DNA of 64,000 nucleotides. Origin: Rhododendron vialii (lineage: Eukaryota > Streptophyta > Magnoliopsida > Ericales > Ericaceae). Both the position numbers and the translations under genes were made by a program. Positions 9,838-21,758 of the stretch are shown piece by piece. The notes below the pieces were generated by a model. It saw nothing but the letters and a program-made list of their open reading frames with translations, did no database searches and was not told the origin of the DNA. How positions within the stretch are numbered: the stretch's first letter is position 1; the number at the start of each line of letters is the position of its first letter. Location of the stretch: the NCBI RefSeq assembly GCF_030253575.1, contig NC_080569.1, positions 5,333,501 to 5,397,500 of the forward strand. The letters run 5' to 3'.

Positions 9838-12224
9838 CTGCAAATTTAAATGGGGGAACAAAACCATTGAAAAGTTCAGTCTGATCATGGCAATTGGCAC
9901 AAAAGATACATCTTATCTGTCAATTAGTTATATGTAGTTATGCACACACACACGCAAATTCTGCAGGTGTCCGGGCAGCTTATGCACACCTTGACTGATC
10001 CAAGGAGACCAAGAAAAGCAAGCAAACTCTGCAGGTTATCTTTCAAGATTTACTCAAAGAATGTAGAAATATGGACAACATAAATTGGCCTCCTCCATGG
10101 TATGGCTAGAAATTATCCCCTCAATCAGTAATGGGCTTTGTTGAGTTCATTCATCAACAATGGATCATGTAATTTCAGAATATAGTAGAACAGAAACCCA
10201 CAACGTGTTGGACACACTTGGGACACGCGAGCGTGTGGAAGCCAACTTCGGTTCATCTTCCTTGCATGCAAGCAAACATGCTAGTATAGACTATAGAGAG
10301 ACATGCGTAATACTCTCTCCGTCCCACAAAGAATGCCCATTTTCACCACTTTCCATTGTCTAAATATTTTTATGTAAAATATGTTTTTCGATCTTAAGAA
10401 CTTTGTTTAATAAACTAAGTGAGATAACAAGATACGTATTGCATGCAAAAAAAATAAAATATATAAGAAAGGTTAGATAGTTGTATGAAACATGTGAACG
10501 GTGAAGAACTGACATTTTTCATGGGACGGAGAGAGTAATAAGATAGAAAAAGATGAGATTCAACAAGTTCACGAAATTTCCAAACCCAAGAATGAGTCAA
10601 AAATCGCCCTCTTCTTCTCCAGTGAATAACAACAATTCGCATCAAATCACCGCATCCGAACATGAATCAAACCAAATCCTCAGAGAAAAACTAACAAAAA
10701 GAACAGATCAGTCAATGAAGCATTATAGGGGGTAGAGAGTTGAAGCAATGACCTGCTGATGAACAGAGTAAACATATAGAGGTTGACCTTGAATTTTTTT
10801 TTTCTTTCTTCTGAAATCAGGTGGACCTCAAAGGGTTCAGAGTCAAAATCTTTATATAATCTTTTTGGAGTATTGATAGGACCATAAATGTTTTCCCTAC
10901 TATATAGTGCATAATAGGAAACTTATTTAAGGAAAGAATCAAATAAAATCCCACAAGTATAGTAACGTTATTAATTAAATCACATCCCATTTTTAGGAAA
11001 CAATATCCTAAACTCTAGTTTCCAAAGTTAGTTTCAATCAAGTTCATGGTTTTTCTCTTGCACTCAAGTTGATTGCTTTTGTTTGCTTTCTTCCTCTGCT
11101 CCGTCTTCTTCTCCGGGACTACATTTTTGTTTCGGAAAACCCCAAGAACCTTAATATCTCTTTTTGCTTTTCTTTTGATAACTGTGTGTCGGAGCCAGCT
11201 TATCCCACACCCTCAACTAATTAATCCTAAGATTCCAATCCCACTGTCCAAAAAAAGACCTTTCTCCTGGAATTCCGAAATATTGGATATCGTTGTATCC
11301 AACGGGCAAGATTTTGCTTCGGAAACCCTAAACTCCATTATTTCTTCTCGCAGTTAGCTAGATTCATACAACTTCCGTTTTTGGTAGTTAGGATCATAGA
11401 TCGGCGATTTTACTGCAAAAAGGGAAAAAATGATTCATATATAAGCATCAGGAGAATACACCGTGTCATTAGATTACCTTTCTGATTTGACAAAATTCTG
11501 CATCATTTTTACTTGATTTTTCACTACAATATTATTAGTAACTCCCATCTGCTATTCCCATCCCAATTCCAAGTTCCAAATGTAAGTATATGATTTCTTC
11601 TACGTTCTAATAGCTTTGCTTTGGAATAGATGGGAAAAAAAAGAAAAGAAAATGTCCACATGTGCAACATAAGATATGTCACTTATGCTTTAATCATTAA
11701 TCAATAAGACCAAAAGTTGGTTAATTGTAGCTTCAATGGAGAAAGGTACGAGTCCATTGCTTCTGGGCAGTTGTCTATAAAAGCCAAAAGTTGTTCTTGG
11801 CTTCTTGCTTAGTTGGCCTCTTGATAAGTCTCTGAATCAAGCATATTTGTAACTTGTACAAACAAAATGACAATAATAAATTGAAGCTGAGTATGACAAG
11901 GCAACCATAATCCATTGAGCAACAAAAAAAGAGTCATTGAGCTCTCGGATGATGACTATTGTGCATGTAGGGACTATGGTCTGAGCAAAAGCTCATACTA
12001 TAACGAGCGCCTGTTGATTAATCTGATGAGTATATTTCTATCCTCTGCAACATGATCGATTCAACCTTTGATCAAAAAGATTTATGTAGTAGTCCATCAA
12101 TCTAAAGTAATATGTACTAGGAAGTAAACCAACAATGCCACCTTGCCTAAGGGTAAAAAATGAGACCGCGACTGAGTCATGAATCATGATCAAAGCTTAG
12201 TAAAATATAACATCTCCAACTTGC
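9838..12224. other. Gene-free stretch upstream of G2
   Basis: Contains the Stowaway-type MITE annotated separately. A plus-strand ORF of 94 codons (11073-11357) opens with a hydrophobic stretch but matches nothing I know. The missing first exon and promoter of G2 should lie here, but no MS(D/E)NRG-type exon or (GA)n leader is visible. Confidence 0.4.
10313..10535. mobile_element. Stowaway-like MITE (Tc1/mariner)
   Basis: The termini read CTCTCTCCGTCCCA and its inverse TGGGACGGAGAGAG, flanked by TA on both sides (10311-10312 and 10536-10537). This is the familiar CTCCCTCCGTCCC terminal repeat with a TA target duplication. It is about 223 bp, AT-rich inside, with no coding capacity. Confidence 0.85.
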
Positions 12225-13173
12225 TCACATTGGCTTTGGCTTTGAAATGTCCACGCCAAAGATCATAACCTTTGAACCGCTTGTTTCAGTGATTGGCTTT
12301 GAATTGCTATTTCCAGCAACACTGATACCCTTGTCCTCGTCGTTGCTTCCTCCATTATTTCTATCATCATCGTCTTTTCTTGCTGTAGCTGATTGAGTCC
12401 TGTCAGCTCTGGAAGTGGCCTTTTCTGCTTTCTCAAATCGAATAAAGTACCGCTTACTATCAGGCAGCTGTTGGGGGTCAACTCTGGAAAACATAACTGC
12501 ATCATTGGCTTTCAAATTATGTTTTGTAAGAAACATTCCCCAGCTGCCGGTAATTATAAACTGATCAAATTTGGTTCTTCGGTATTTCATCGTCCAAGAC
12601 TGGTTTTGTGCATCAAAACAATCGATCAGCACACTGACTTCCAGAGGAGGGAAAACTTTTTCTGCAGCTTCTTTAGAAATAAGGAGCATACTACTAGCGT
12701 CACTAGGATCTAACTTTTTCAGAAAGGTATAGCTTCCCTTTGTCCAATCAATAAGGTAATTTGTGTCATGCAAATGGTTGACGGGCTTGTAGAAGCCAAT
12801 GAGATCCGGATCTCCATTTGGACCAAAGAACTGTCTCCATCCAGTTATTACCAACTGAGCGCCAGGCTGTGGAGGGATAGAGATTTTCAGAGTGTATTTG
12901 TTAAGATCTTTGTCAGAAAATTCTAGCTCGATTTCCTGACAAGTTCCTGTACTATGATCAAACAGGAAATGCTTTTTTGCAGTTCTCCAAGGAATGATGA
13001 GGGTGCCATTTATGTAATTTCTAGGAGACAATGCCACCTCAAATAGAAAATTACTGTCCTCAAATTCATCCATAATCTTCCCAGTTTTGATTGACTCAGA
13101 ATGATGAACCTCCTTGTAACTAGCACCTGCTGTGCTTTGTACCAGCTCATTGTTGTTACTCTCAAACAATTTT
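12225..13173 (-). CDS. G3: two-B3-domain exon with IFGVDI tail
   Basis: The exon follows an acceptor (TATTTGCAG/AAAATTG) and has the length for a phase-2 entry. Two B3 domains are visible. The first covers about residues 41-143 (FLFEVALSP, IPWRTAKKHF, VITGWRQFF, LIGFYKPV, YLIDW). The second covers about 148-246 (FLKKLDPSD, EAAEKVFPPL, D-AQNQSW, FIITGSWGMFL, DAVMFSRV, YFIRFEK). The tail is Asp/Asn-rich and ends VMIFGVDISKPKPM. IFGVDI resembles the (R/K)LFGV repression motif of RAV/NGATHA-type B3 proteins. No first exon or promoter lies in the 464 bp before G4's stop, so it may use G4's first exon. Confidence 0.85.
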
Positions 13174-13637
13174 CTGCAAATACCAAATGACCAACATTCA
13201 ACAATTTGTCATGGAAAATGCAAGATACACACCTTTTTTTTTTTTTTTTTGGTTGATCAGCAACAAAGATAAAATGATAACTCAAATAGATAAAGCAAGA
13301 GAAAGTCCCTAAATAGAGTACAAAAGAATTTTATCTCATAACGGGACCAAGCACTTCCCAAACTTAACAGTTGGAATCAGAAATGACTATACACCTTTGC
13401 CGAAATACAAGACGCAAGTTTATGTATACCAGGATCTTTCTATACCATATCATGATTCACATACCACCTGCTGATTAATCTGATGTCTATATATCTATCG
13501 TTAGCAAGATGTTAGATTTCAACCTTTGGACAAAACGATTTATGTAGTAGTCCATCAATCAAAAGTAGTAGTACTAGACAACCACTGTGTTATGAATTAT
13601 GATCAAGGCTTACTGAAACAAAACATTTTCAACTTGC
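13174..13637. other. G3-G4 spacer
   Basis: Between the G3 acceptor and the G4 stop. It shows an intron-like pyrimidine tract next to G3 and the start of the G4 3' UTR. No (GA)n leader, TATA or first-exon-like ORF is visible. Confidence 0.45.
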
Positions 13638-14580
13638 TTACATTGGCTTTGGCTTTGAAATGTCCTGGCCAAAGATCATAACATTTGAACCTCTTGTTTC
13701 AGAGACTGGCTTTGAATTTGACTGGTTATTTCCCGCAACACTGATACTCTTGTTCTCCTTGTTGCGATCACCTTCATCTTTTCTTGATGTAGCTGATTGA
13801 GTCGCATCTGTCCCGGAAGTGGCCTCTTTTGTTTTCTCAAATCGAATCAAGTACCGGTTATTATTAGGCTGCTGGGGGTAAACTCTGGAAAACACAACCA
13901 CGTCATCGGCTTCCAAATTGTGATCTACAATAAACTTTCTCCAGTTGCTGGTGATTTTAAACCTACCTTGACAGTTTTTGTAGCTCATCGACAAAGACCA
14001 GTTTTGGGCATCAGAACAATCCAGACTGATTTCCCAACCGTTTTCCAGAGGAGGGAAAAGTTTTTCTGCGACTTCTTTAGGAATACTGAGCACCGTATGA
14101 GTACGTTCCAACTTTTTCAGAAAGACACAGCTTCCCTTTGTGCAATCAATAAGGTAATGCTTGTCATGCAAAGGGTCTACAGGTTTGTAGAAGCCAACTA
14201 AATCTGGATCTCCTTTTGGACCAAAGATCTGTCTCCATCCAGTTATCACCAACTTAGCCCCAGGCTGCGGAGGGGTAGAGAGTTTCATAGTGTATTTGTT
14301 ATTGTGCTTGTCAGAAAATTCTACTTCGATTTCCTGACAAGTTCCTGTCGTATGATCCAACAAGAAATGTTTTTTTGCAGTTCTCCAAGGAATGGTGAGC
14401 AGACCATTTACGAAATTGCTAGGAGACAATGCCACCTCAAACATAAAGTTTTCATCGTCAAATCCAGCCATAATACTCCCAGTTTTGATCGACTCAGTGG
14501 GAGATGGATGATGACCCTCTTTGTAACTACCACCTGCTCTGCTTTGTACCAGCTCATTGTTGTCACTCTTGGACGATTTT
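13638..14580 (-). CDS. G4: two-B3-domain exon with IFGQDI tail
   Basis: Close paralogue of G3. The exon follows TTATTTGCAG/AAAATCG and joins in phase 2 to the first exon at 16286-16446, giving a 367-aa protein. B3-1 carries FMFEVALSPSN, IPWRTAKKHF, VITGWRQIFG, LVGFYKPV, HYLIDC. B3-2 carries FLKKLERTHT, EVAEKLFPPL, D-AQNWSL, FKITSNWRKFI, DVVVFSRV, YLIRFEK. The tail is Asn/Lys-rich and ends VMIFGQDISKPKPM, with the Val of the FGV core replaced by Gln. Probably a nuclear B3 factor. Confidence 0.9.
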
Positions 14581-15568
14581 CTGCAAATAACCAATGATAA
14601 ACATGCAACAATCTGTCATGGCAAATGGAAGATATAAACCTTATTTATTTATTGATCAGGAACAAAGATAAAATGATTACTGAAGATAAACAAGAGAGTC
14701 CCTAAAGAGAGAACAAAAGAAAAACAAAAGAAATTCTATCCCATAACTGGACCAAGCACGGATGGACTATTTACTGTTGGAATCAGGGAAGACGATACAC
14801 CTTAGCTGAAATGCGAAACTCAAGTTTCTGTATCGAGATATTTCTATCAGCATCACGATCTTTCTATACAGCTTCTGAGCATCACAAGCACCCGTTCTCG
14901 TGGTTGTGCTTTCATGTATACGAACTCGAAAAACTAACTCAGCCACTTGTTATTAACTCTTTATTATGCTTAGTCGGTCAAAAATGGTGCAACTGAAATT
15001 TACAAAGATGGCTTGCCCCTTATATGTTTGTATAGTTATAGAAAAGCTATTTACTGCACCAGAGACCAAGAAAAGGCATGTTTTTCGAACTGCTAGTCAG
15101 CTTTAGGTAGTAATTTTCGAGCAATCTTTATATAAGTCCTACAGAATTCAATCCGTAGTCTAAAGGATTTAGATTTCTATTTTCATTTGATTGTTGAACA
15201 ATAACGAGGGAAGATAAATTTTTTTTTTCATCTTCTTAAAGTTGGATCCCCGTTACCCTTTTGGAGCGGGGATGGAGGGCAAGAACAATTCCTCAATGTG
15301 GATAGGGTCGGGGATGGAGATGGGAGATCGGTTGAGTAATCAAGGACCGCCCAGTTGCCATCCCCATTTCATATGTTTGTATGCCATTTCCGTATGACAT
15401 TTCAGTTGGCTAAGTATCTTCGGTTGCGAATTTAAATTTCAGAAGCATGAGCTTACACACAAGAATCGATCAGTTGGATTACAAAAGAATCCTAACCATT
15501 ATAATGAAATTTGCAGTGGAAACGTAAAATGCATTTACAAGTATTGTGAAGGATAATAAGACTACATA

Positions 15569-15748
15569 CAATGTTCTAAAAATCTCTACACCCTAGTCGG
15601 GCGGTCGGCCACCTTAGAGCTTTGAGGCCTAGTAATCAATAAATAGTAATTAGTAATCGGCGATTAATCGGCACATAGCAATTAGTTGGACTATACAAAA
15701 ATTGGCGCCGACGATTAATCTCCGATTAGTTCCGATTTTTAGAACACT
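15569..15748. mobile_element. 180-bp MITE with exact 9-bp target duplication
   Basis: GACTACATA flanks the element on both sides (15560-15568 and 15749-15757). The ends are near-perfect inverted repeats around GTTCTAAAAATC/GATTTTTAGAAC, and the interior is rich in CGATTAATCGG words. A 9-bp duplication fits a Mutator-type MITE with short termini. Confidence 0.85.
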
Positions 15749-16045
15749 GACTACATAACGTGTTTGAGGCCTGGACTAGACAAAAACATCGCACGATAAG
15801 CTAGCTGTAACGTTATTCGGTGTTCAATCTATCAGATGCAGTAAAATATACATGGAAAACAGAAACAGATGGCAAAACTGATGATCAAGATAATAAAGAA
15901 ATTAAGAATCTTGAAACAATACTTACCCCCCGGAGAATAATCTTGAGCTGACAAAAGGGATCAACCAGAAATGGAATTAGTCGCATGAAGCAGAAGACTA
16001 TCTAGGGTTTCAGATTAGCAGAGAGGAGCACGATAGTGCAACTAT

Positions 16046-16047
<2 letters not shown>

Positions 16048-16082
<35 letters not shown>
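16048..16082. repeat. (CT)n microsatellite in G4 intron
   Basis: Pure TC dinucleotide run on the plus strand, opposite in orientation to all the promoter-leader tracts. It is followed by CTGTGTCTGTGTGG. Confidence 0.95.
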
Positions 16083-16086
<4 letters not shown>

Positions 16087-16285
16087 CTGTGTGGAAAGTG
16101 GGCTCCCTTCCCACCATTAAATTCACATCAAACGACGGCATTTGGTCTAATATTGGGGAGCTTGGGAAATCCTCTGTTTGGTTGCAGAGGGAAACGAAAT
16201 AATTTTTTTCCAACTATAACGCAAAAACAGAGTAGCAGTACGAAAAAGCAAAAACAGAGTAGAAGATTGAAAATGTGATTACTAC

Positions 16286-16446
16286 CCATGTTGTTTTTGC
16301 TTCTTCAATGGCGAACCAGTTTCTATTCCTTTCTCGCCATCTGGTTTCTTCATTGTTCCCTTTCCTTTGTCGCTTTGACTGGAGTCAGCGACTCTACTTT
16401 CTGCCATTTTCTTGATCTTTCCTGTATGCTTCTTGTAATCGGCCAT
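16286..16446 (-). CDS. G4 first exon
   Basis: The ATG at 16446 opens a Lys-rich 53-codon exon (MADYKKHTGKIKKMAES...), ending CATGG/GTAGT in phase 2, which fits the B3 exon of G4 and equally that of G3. The leader word AAGATCAAGAAAATGGC occurs twice, at the start and 13 codons later, so the second Met has the same initiation context and the two could be alternative starts. It has several basic clusters (KKH, KIKK, KKQKQ). Confidence 0.75.
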
Positions 16447-16485
16447 TTTCTTGATCTTTCTTGAATACTCTCAGAGACTGAGAGT

Positions 16486-16519
<34 letters not shown>

Positions 16520-16600
16520 GGGAAGTGGTTAGTTATTTTATATAGACAGTTGCAAGGTTATAGCTTCTGGGCAGTTTTCTGTTGGCTTCAGTGATGTAAC
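16447..16600 (-). promoter_or_regulatory. G4 leader (GA)n and TATA
   Basis: A 30-bp GA tract (16488-16517) lies about 42 bp upstream of the ATG, then TTTTATATAGACAG (TATA near 16538-16545). Same layout as the other array promoters. Confidence 0.6.
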
Positions 16601-17366
16601 TGTATATGTAATCGGATTACACACATGGTAAGGCAGTATAAATGCTGGGTTAGGTCTTCAGTTAGACCGAAGTGAGCAGTGTTTGATTAAGGCCCGGTAG
16701 AGGAGCTGTTACGAATTAAGTACTCATTCCCCGTTAATCAAATCTCTTGCATGATTTAATAGACGATTCTCTTGCTTAAGGAGACAACCTTAGTTTAATC
16801 ATACTGAGCTTTGCTCCGGCTTTAATGGGGCACCCCGCAAGTGAACGATGGGATTGGGTCCTCAAGTTCAGTCAACGTGCGTGAGCCGACACTCGAGTTA
16901 TAAAAAAGAAAAAGAAAAAAGGGGCTTTAGTCATACTGATGAAACTATGTTTCTCCAACATTATTTCCAATTGCTTGCTGAATAAGGGAAGAAAAAAATT
17001 GTAGAGAGGCTTTTGGCTGTATAAGTTGTTGTTCCTGGTCTCAAATAGATGAAACACAATATCCACAATAAAATGAAAGATCTAAGACTAAATTAGGAAC
17101 GATGTTGCGTTTCACTGTTTCACTGTTAACTGAAACGCAACATCTATGTACACCTTTGTTTACGTCAACGTGGCATAAAAGCCTTGTTGCTAACTAGATT
17201 CCACTCGTCGAGAAAAATAACGTAGCTACGTCTTTCCCCACTCACTCAGATTTGAACATCTTTTCCAACCCTCAAATTTTGTAATTTGAAATTAATTAGT
17301 ACTGATTTCCATCCGAAAATATGTGAATTTCATCTACCAATAACCTAGCTAGTCATCAAATGCTTC
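16601..17366. other. Intergenic between G4 promoter and G5 stop
   Basis: No gene recognised. A short inverted pair (AACGCAACAT / ATGTTGCGTTTCACTG near 17100-17145) is visible. Confidence 0.5.
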
Positions 17367-18366
17367 CTAGCCAGATGAGTTCCTGGCTTTCCTTTTCCAA
17401 ATCTGGCTACCGATAGGAGTCTTCCCGCTCCCCCCTCCATCACCAACGCCACTGCCACCACCTCCAATCCCTTCACCACCACTGCGCTTCTTGCTGCCGC
17501 CACCTTTTCCTGAAGGAGTCACATTAGTCTCCGCTGCCTCCTTTGCTCTCAGATAATCAACATAGTAATGCTTATCTCCTGCAGGAACAGGTTTAACTAC
17601 TTTGAAGAATCGGATCACGTCTTTTTGGTGCAACTCGTGCTTGGACACATACTGGCTCCAATTTTCGCCAGCAATCACGTATCCTACCAAAAATTCTGAG
17701 AATCTGATTTTCATCCACCTCCACCAACCTCGAGGGTCATAAACCTTAATCTCCTCCTCCTTGTAACTCCCATCAGGCTTCTTCACCAGAGGAGGGAAAT
17801 GCTTTTCCGCTTCTTCGATAGGAATCCTGAGATACTTTTGACTAACATCGGCATGCGTCAGTTCCTTTTGAAATAGAAACTTCAAGGCAAATCCATTGAA
17901 TTCCATATCGGTTTTACCCGGCTCCTTCTGATGAACTACTTCTGTTTGCTTTTGCTTTCCAATAACGATGCCCTCGGCCTTCTTCTCATTTCTCCTAGTG
18001 TTTCCCTCTGTCGATTTTCTGCACTGGATGAGGTAGTGGTATTTCTCTGATGGGTTCGGGTTGAGAGGTCTGTAGAATCTAACCACATCCATGGCTTCCA
18101 AATTGTATTTGGAAGCGAACTCCGGCCACCCCACTTCAATCCCATACTGTCTTTTCAAAGGATGATCTGAGACTCTCATAATCCAGCTTTCGTTTCGAGT
18201 GTCCGAAACTAGAACTTGATGTGAAAAGTTAAATTTTGTGTGAGGAGGGAAATGCTTTTCTGCCTTTTCCCAGGGGATTCGGATTTGTTGGCGTTCCACA
18301 TCGTTGGAGTCTAACCGCTGCTCAAAGAGAAAAGTTTCCCGAGTCCTAGTTGGAGATTGAATTTTT
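17367..18366 (-). CDS. G5: two-B3-domain exon with basic Gly-rich tail
   Basis: Spliced to 18993-19057 in phase 2 this gives a 354-aa protein. B3-1 at about 34-138: FLFEQRLDSNDV, IPWEKAEKHFPP, SDTRNESWIM, VGWPEFASKYNLEAMDVVRFYRP, YHYLIQ. B3-2 at about 184-295: FLFQKELTHADV, RIPIEEAEKHFPPL, ENWSQYVSKHELHQKDVIRFFK, KHYYVDYL. Both are the most canonical-looking B3 domains in the window, close in style to the LAV/RAV/NGA side of the superfamily. The tail is Gly/Ser-rich with basic patches (KKR, WKRKAR) suitable as a nuclear signal. No LFGV-type motif. Nuclear DNA-binding role inferred from family. Confidence 0.92.
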
Positions 18367-18992
<626 letters not shown>

Positions 18993-19057
18993 CTGTTTTG
19001 GTCAGTTGGAGTACTCTGTTGAGCATTGGGTGGTTTACGTTTTCCCTCTGGCAACAT
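18993..19057 (-). CDS. G5 first exon
   Basis: The ATG at 19057 follows GGATCAAGAAA. It has 21 codons (MLPEGKRKPP...) plus two bases, ending AACAG/GTAACT. Phase and splice sites agree with the B3 exon, and the codon formed at the junction is AGA. A short basic N-terminus, unlike the acidic ones of the Q/R/S genes. Confidence 0.75.
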
Positions 19058-19098
19058 TTTCTTGATCCTTTCTTGAATACGTTGAGTACTTCTGAGTG

Positions 19099-19101
<3 letters not shown>

Positions 19102-19138
<37 letters not shown>

Positions 19139-19246
19139 CTTTGTTCTGTGGAGGTGGGGTGCTTATATGTAGGTGATAGGTCTTCGTATGAGTATTGAGA
19201 AGGCAAGCGAAAAACGGTTATTGCAGTTATAAGTAGTAGCACTTAT
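19102..19246 (-). promoter_or_regulatory. G5 promoter block
   Basis: (GA)n at 19102-19138, then the conserved GGCTTTGTTCTGTGGAGGTG block, AACGGTTA at 19213-19220 and the inverted repeat ATAAGT-N6-ACTTAT at 19229-19246. A clean TATA box is not evident (CTTATATG). Confidence 0.65.
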
Positions 19247-20740
19247 CTACTTGAATAATCTGTTCTAATACATTAAGGGATAGCAAAAAATGATTTACAA
19301 TATTCTCCTAATCAAAACCCAAAATTTACATCCGATTTTACTATCCACCCTCACTCTCACTCCCCAAATATTTTCACTTCCATGTTCCTGTGGTAAAGGT
19401 AGTCAAATTGATGGGTAAATCCAAAAAATGATTTTTTTTTTTTTGGGTGGGTTTTCAACCACCACAAAAAGGAGCGATTTTTTCTTGGAATTATTAATTA
19501 CCCTAATCCCTCACTTCATTAATTTCAGATTACTGAACAAGAGGTGAAATTTCACTTTTCAACCTAGTTTACCTCTTTACCGTTATCAATCCCCATGAAG
19601 AAGATTCTTCTTTTCGATCTTCTTCTCCTGGAACTCATCAATTTGGTTTTCCTCTTCTTCTTCCCTCGCCTGTTTTTGCTTCTGGCATTTGAAAAGATCA
19701 TTATCTTCTTCGCGGTGCTGAATTCCACATAATACATTAATCATTTCTTCCTTTTGCATTTAGGTAGTAGATTTTTGTTAAGCTTAATATAAGTAATTAT
19801 TTTGTGAACTTTTATTATTTGTAGTCACTTGAGTATTTTGGAGTCAAAGAACATATTTTCTTAATATGTGAAAAAATAGGAGTGGAGCGGATAAACTCGG
19901 TATCCGACTAGAGCGGGGCGCGGGTACCCATGCATTATCTGAGCGGGGTCACGGGCAGGGCTAAATTTTCGAATCGGGTATGGCAAAATCCGCCCCGTCC
20001 TGTTGCCATTCCTAATTTCAAGTTTGGACTATTTGTGGGTGTTTTCTCTTCAAAAAATGATCGCAGTCCTTCACTTTTTAAATCTTGTCGATTGTATTAG
20101 TCCTTCCAAAAATCATGATGATCGGAATTAGATAGATTTAATCCATTGTGTACATATTGTTATATAAGAAAAATGCCTGACGACTGATTCCCAATCGACA
20201 TGATATGGTCAATGGTCCGATGAGATTTACTTTGTGAATGATTCCGATTAGTTTTTGTGTTTGGAAATAGCCCGAAAATTGCCACAACAGACAATTTAAC
20301 CCCAACAATGTTTAGATTTTCGAATTTTTTTAGCTTGTCTTTGGTAGGTATTAATTATCAAAACACATTTGGGTCGTCATTTTCCCCAACTTCATTGATG
20401 CAAGACTTAACAGCAGTTTCATGATCAACAAACCTAAAATCTAGCTACTGTTCCTTGTTTAGGACTTTGCATAATTCAAGGTAGCTCAGCATCCGTAACC
20501 ATTAGTTTTCAACGCAAAAATGACAAGCAATACACCATCGAGACATCTTGTAACAGGAATGGTAATCAAAGAGATTCACATTTCAATTGTGTCAGCAATT
20601 GGATGAATATTTCTGCAGACCTAATACTTGAATTTTCCTGTCTTCCTACTGACTTGAATATACAATGGAGCTACCCATTAACTACATTTCATGACTGATA
20701 TTTCCTTCGCCATGAATCACCACTGCTGCAACCTCCTTGT
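19247..20740. other. Intergenic upstream of G5
   Basis: Holds a copy of the basic VEF-T exon block (about 19590-19725, minus strand), lacking a clear in-frame ATG. The right end of the hAT-like element also seen whole at 35447-35901 lies at about 19875-20013 (GTTGCCATTCCTA followed by ATTTCAAG). The stretch 19740-20310 is paralogous to 35650-36200. The 3' flank of G6 follows. Confidence 0.5.
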
Positions 20741-21758
20741 TCAAGACTCCTCCGTCCTTGCATTGCTTTTCATTGCCATACAGCAACCTCCAAAACCAAA
20801 TTTCCACCACTTGCGGCCCCTACTATCAGTCCTTCCTCCAACATCACCTTGTCCATCACTGCCTCTGTCCATGGTATCATCTGTTGTTGCAGTCTCGGAT
20901 TGAGTCGGATTACCATCTCTGTTGCTGCCTCTATCTGTTCCGCGTCCTCCACCATCACCCTGTCCTTCACCGCCTCTGTCCATGGTATCATCTGTTGCTA
21001 CAATCTCGGATTGAGTCCGATTACCAACTCCTTTCTCATATTCAATAAGGAAGTGACGCGAGTGTAAAGGATGTACAGGTCTATAAAAGCGAATCATATC
21101 TCCTTTTTCCAAATTGTACTTGGTGACAAAATCAGCCAGCATAAGGTTGTAACTATCAATTTCGTATGCGATTTTTATGCCCCATAAGGCAGCATTTAGA
21201 TCATCAGAAAAATACAGCCTCTCAAAGTAATGGGTATCAGCAGGGACTCCAACTTTAGGCCAATGTTTGCGTACATCTTCGGTGGTAATGAAGAGCCTTT
21301 GGAACCGGATGTCCCTATCGGTCAATGGCAGCTGAAACATGAAATTTTCAAACTTGAATTCAGGGATAATCAGTGGAGATCTTCTTTTCACGAGTTCAAC
21401 CAGGTAATGGAAGTCATATGAAATCGGGACAGTTTTGTAGAAGCGGAGCACATCCAAAATTTCCAAACGGTTCCAGGCAACAAACCTCTTCCATTTGTTT
21501 TCCACGACGAAGGAACACTCTGAAGGATCATATGTCACAGTCATATGCCAAAGGGAGTTTTGATGGTCGGTAATCTCAATCTTCAACTTGTAAGTTTCCT
21601 GGCGATTGGCTAGAGGCGGGAAATATTCCAAAGCTGCTTCCACAGGAATTAGGAGCCTGTCTTGTTCAACATCACGAGGAAACAGAAGCACTTCAAAGAG
21701 AAAAATTCCCATCTTTCCCAGAACTTGGTTTACGGGACCAGGAAACATAGGCCACCAA
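20741..21758 (-). CDS. G6 (Q-type): two-B3-domain exon
   Basis: Spliced to 22255-22406 it gives 389 aa. B3-1 at about 70-176: FLFEVLLFPRDV, RLLIPVEAALEYFPP, DHQNSLWHM, DVLRFYK, FHYLVELV. B3-2 at about 190-292: FMFQLPLTDRDI, DVRKHWPKVG, FERLYFSDD, FVTKYNLEKGDMIRFYRP, SRHFLIEY. The tail has a 36-residue tandem repeat starting N(R/P)TQSE and containing DDTMDRG, then WWKFGFGGCC..KSNARTEES. The acceptor used by its paralogues is mutated here (TGCAG to TGCGG). The next CAG, 15 bases downstream (CTATCAG/TTGG, 21759), keeps the frame and removes five codons. Confidence 0.88.

Larger units (their letters stand above)
14581..16285 (-). other. G4 intron
   Basis: About 1.7 kb intron, long for the array. 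It holds a 180-bp MITE (15569-15748), a hAT-terminus-like fragment near 15240-15370 ending GTTGCCATCCCCAT, and a (CT)n tract at 16048-16082 oriented opposite to the leader tracts. Confidence 0.6.

Noticed and set aside
11073-11357. Plus-strand 94-codon ORF with a hydrophobic start
   Set aside because: Looks like a signal peptide, but there is no recognisable mature domain, paralogue or promoter; chance ORF is likelier.
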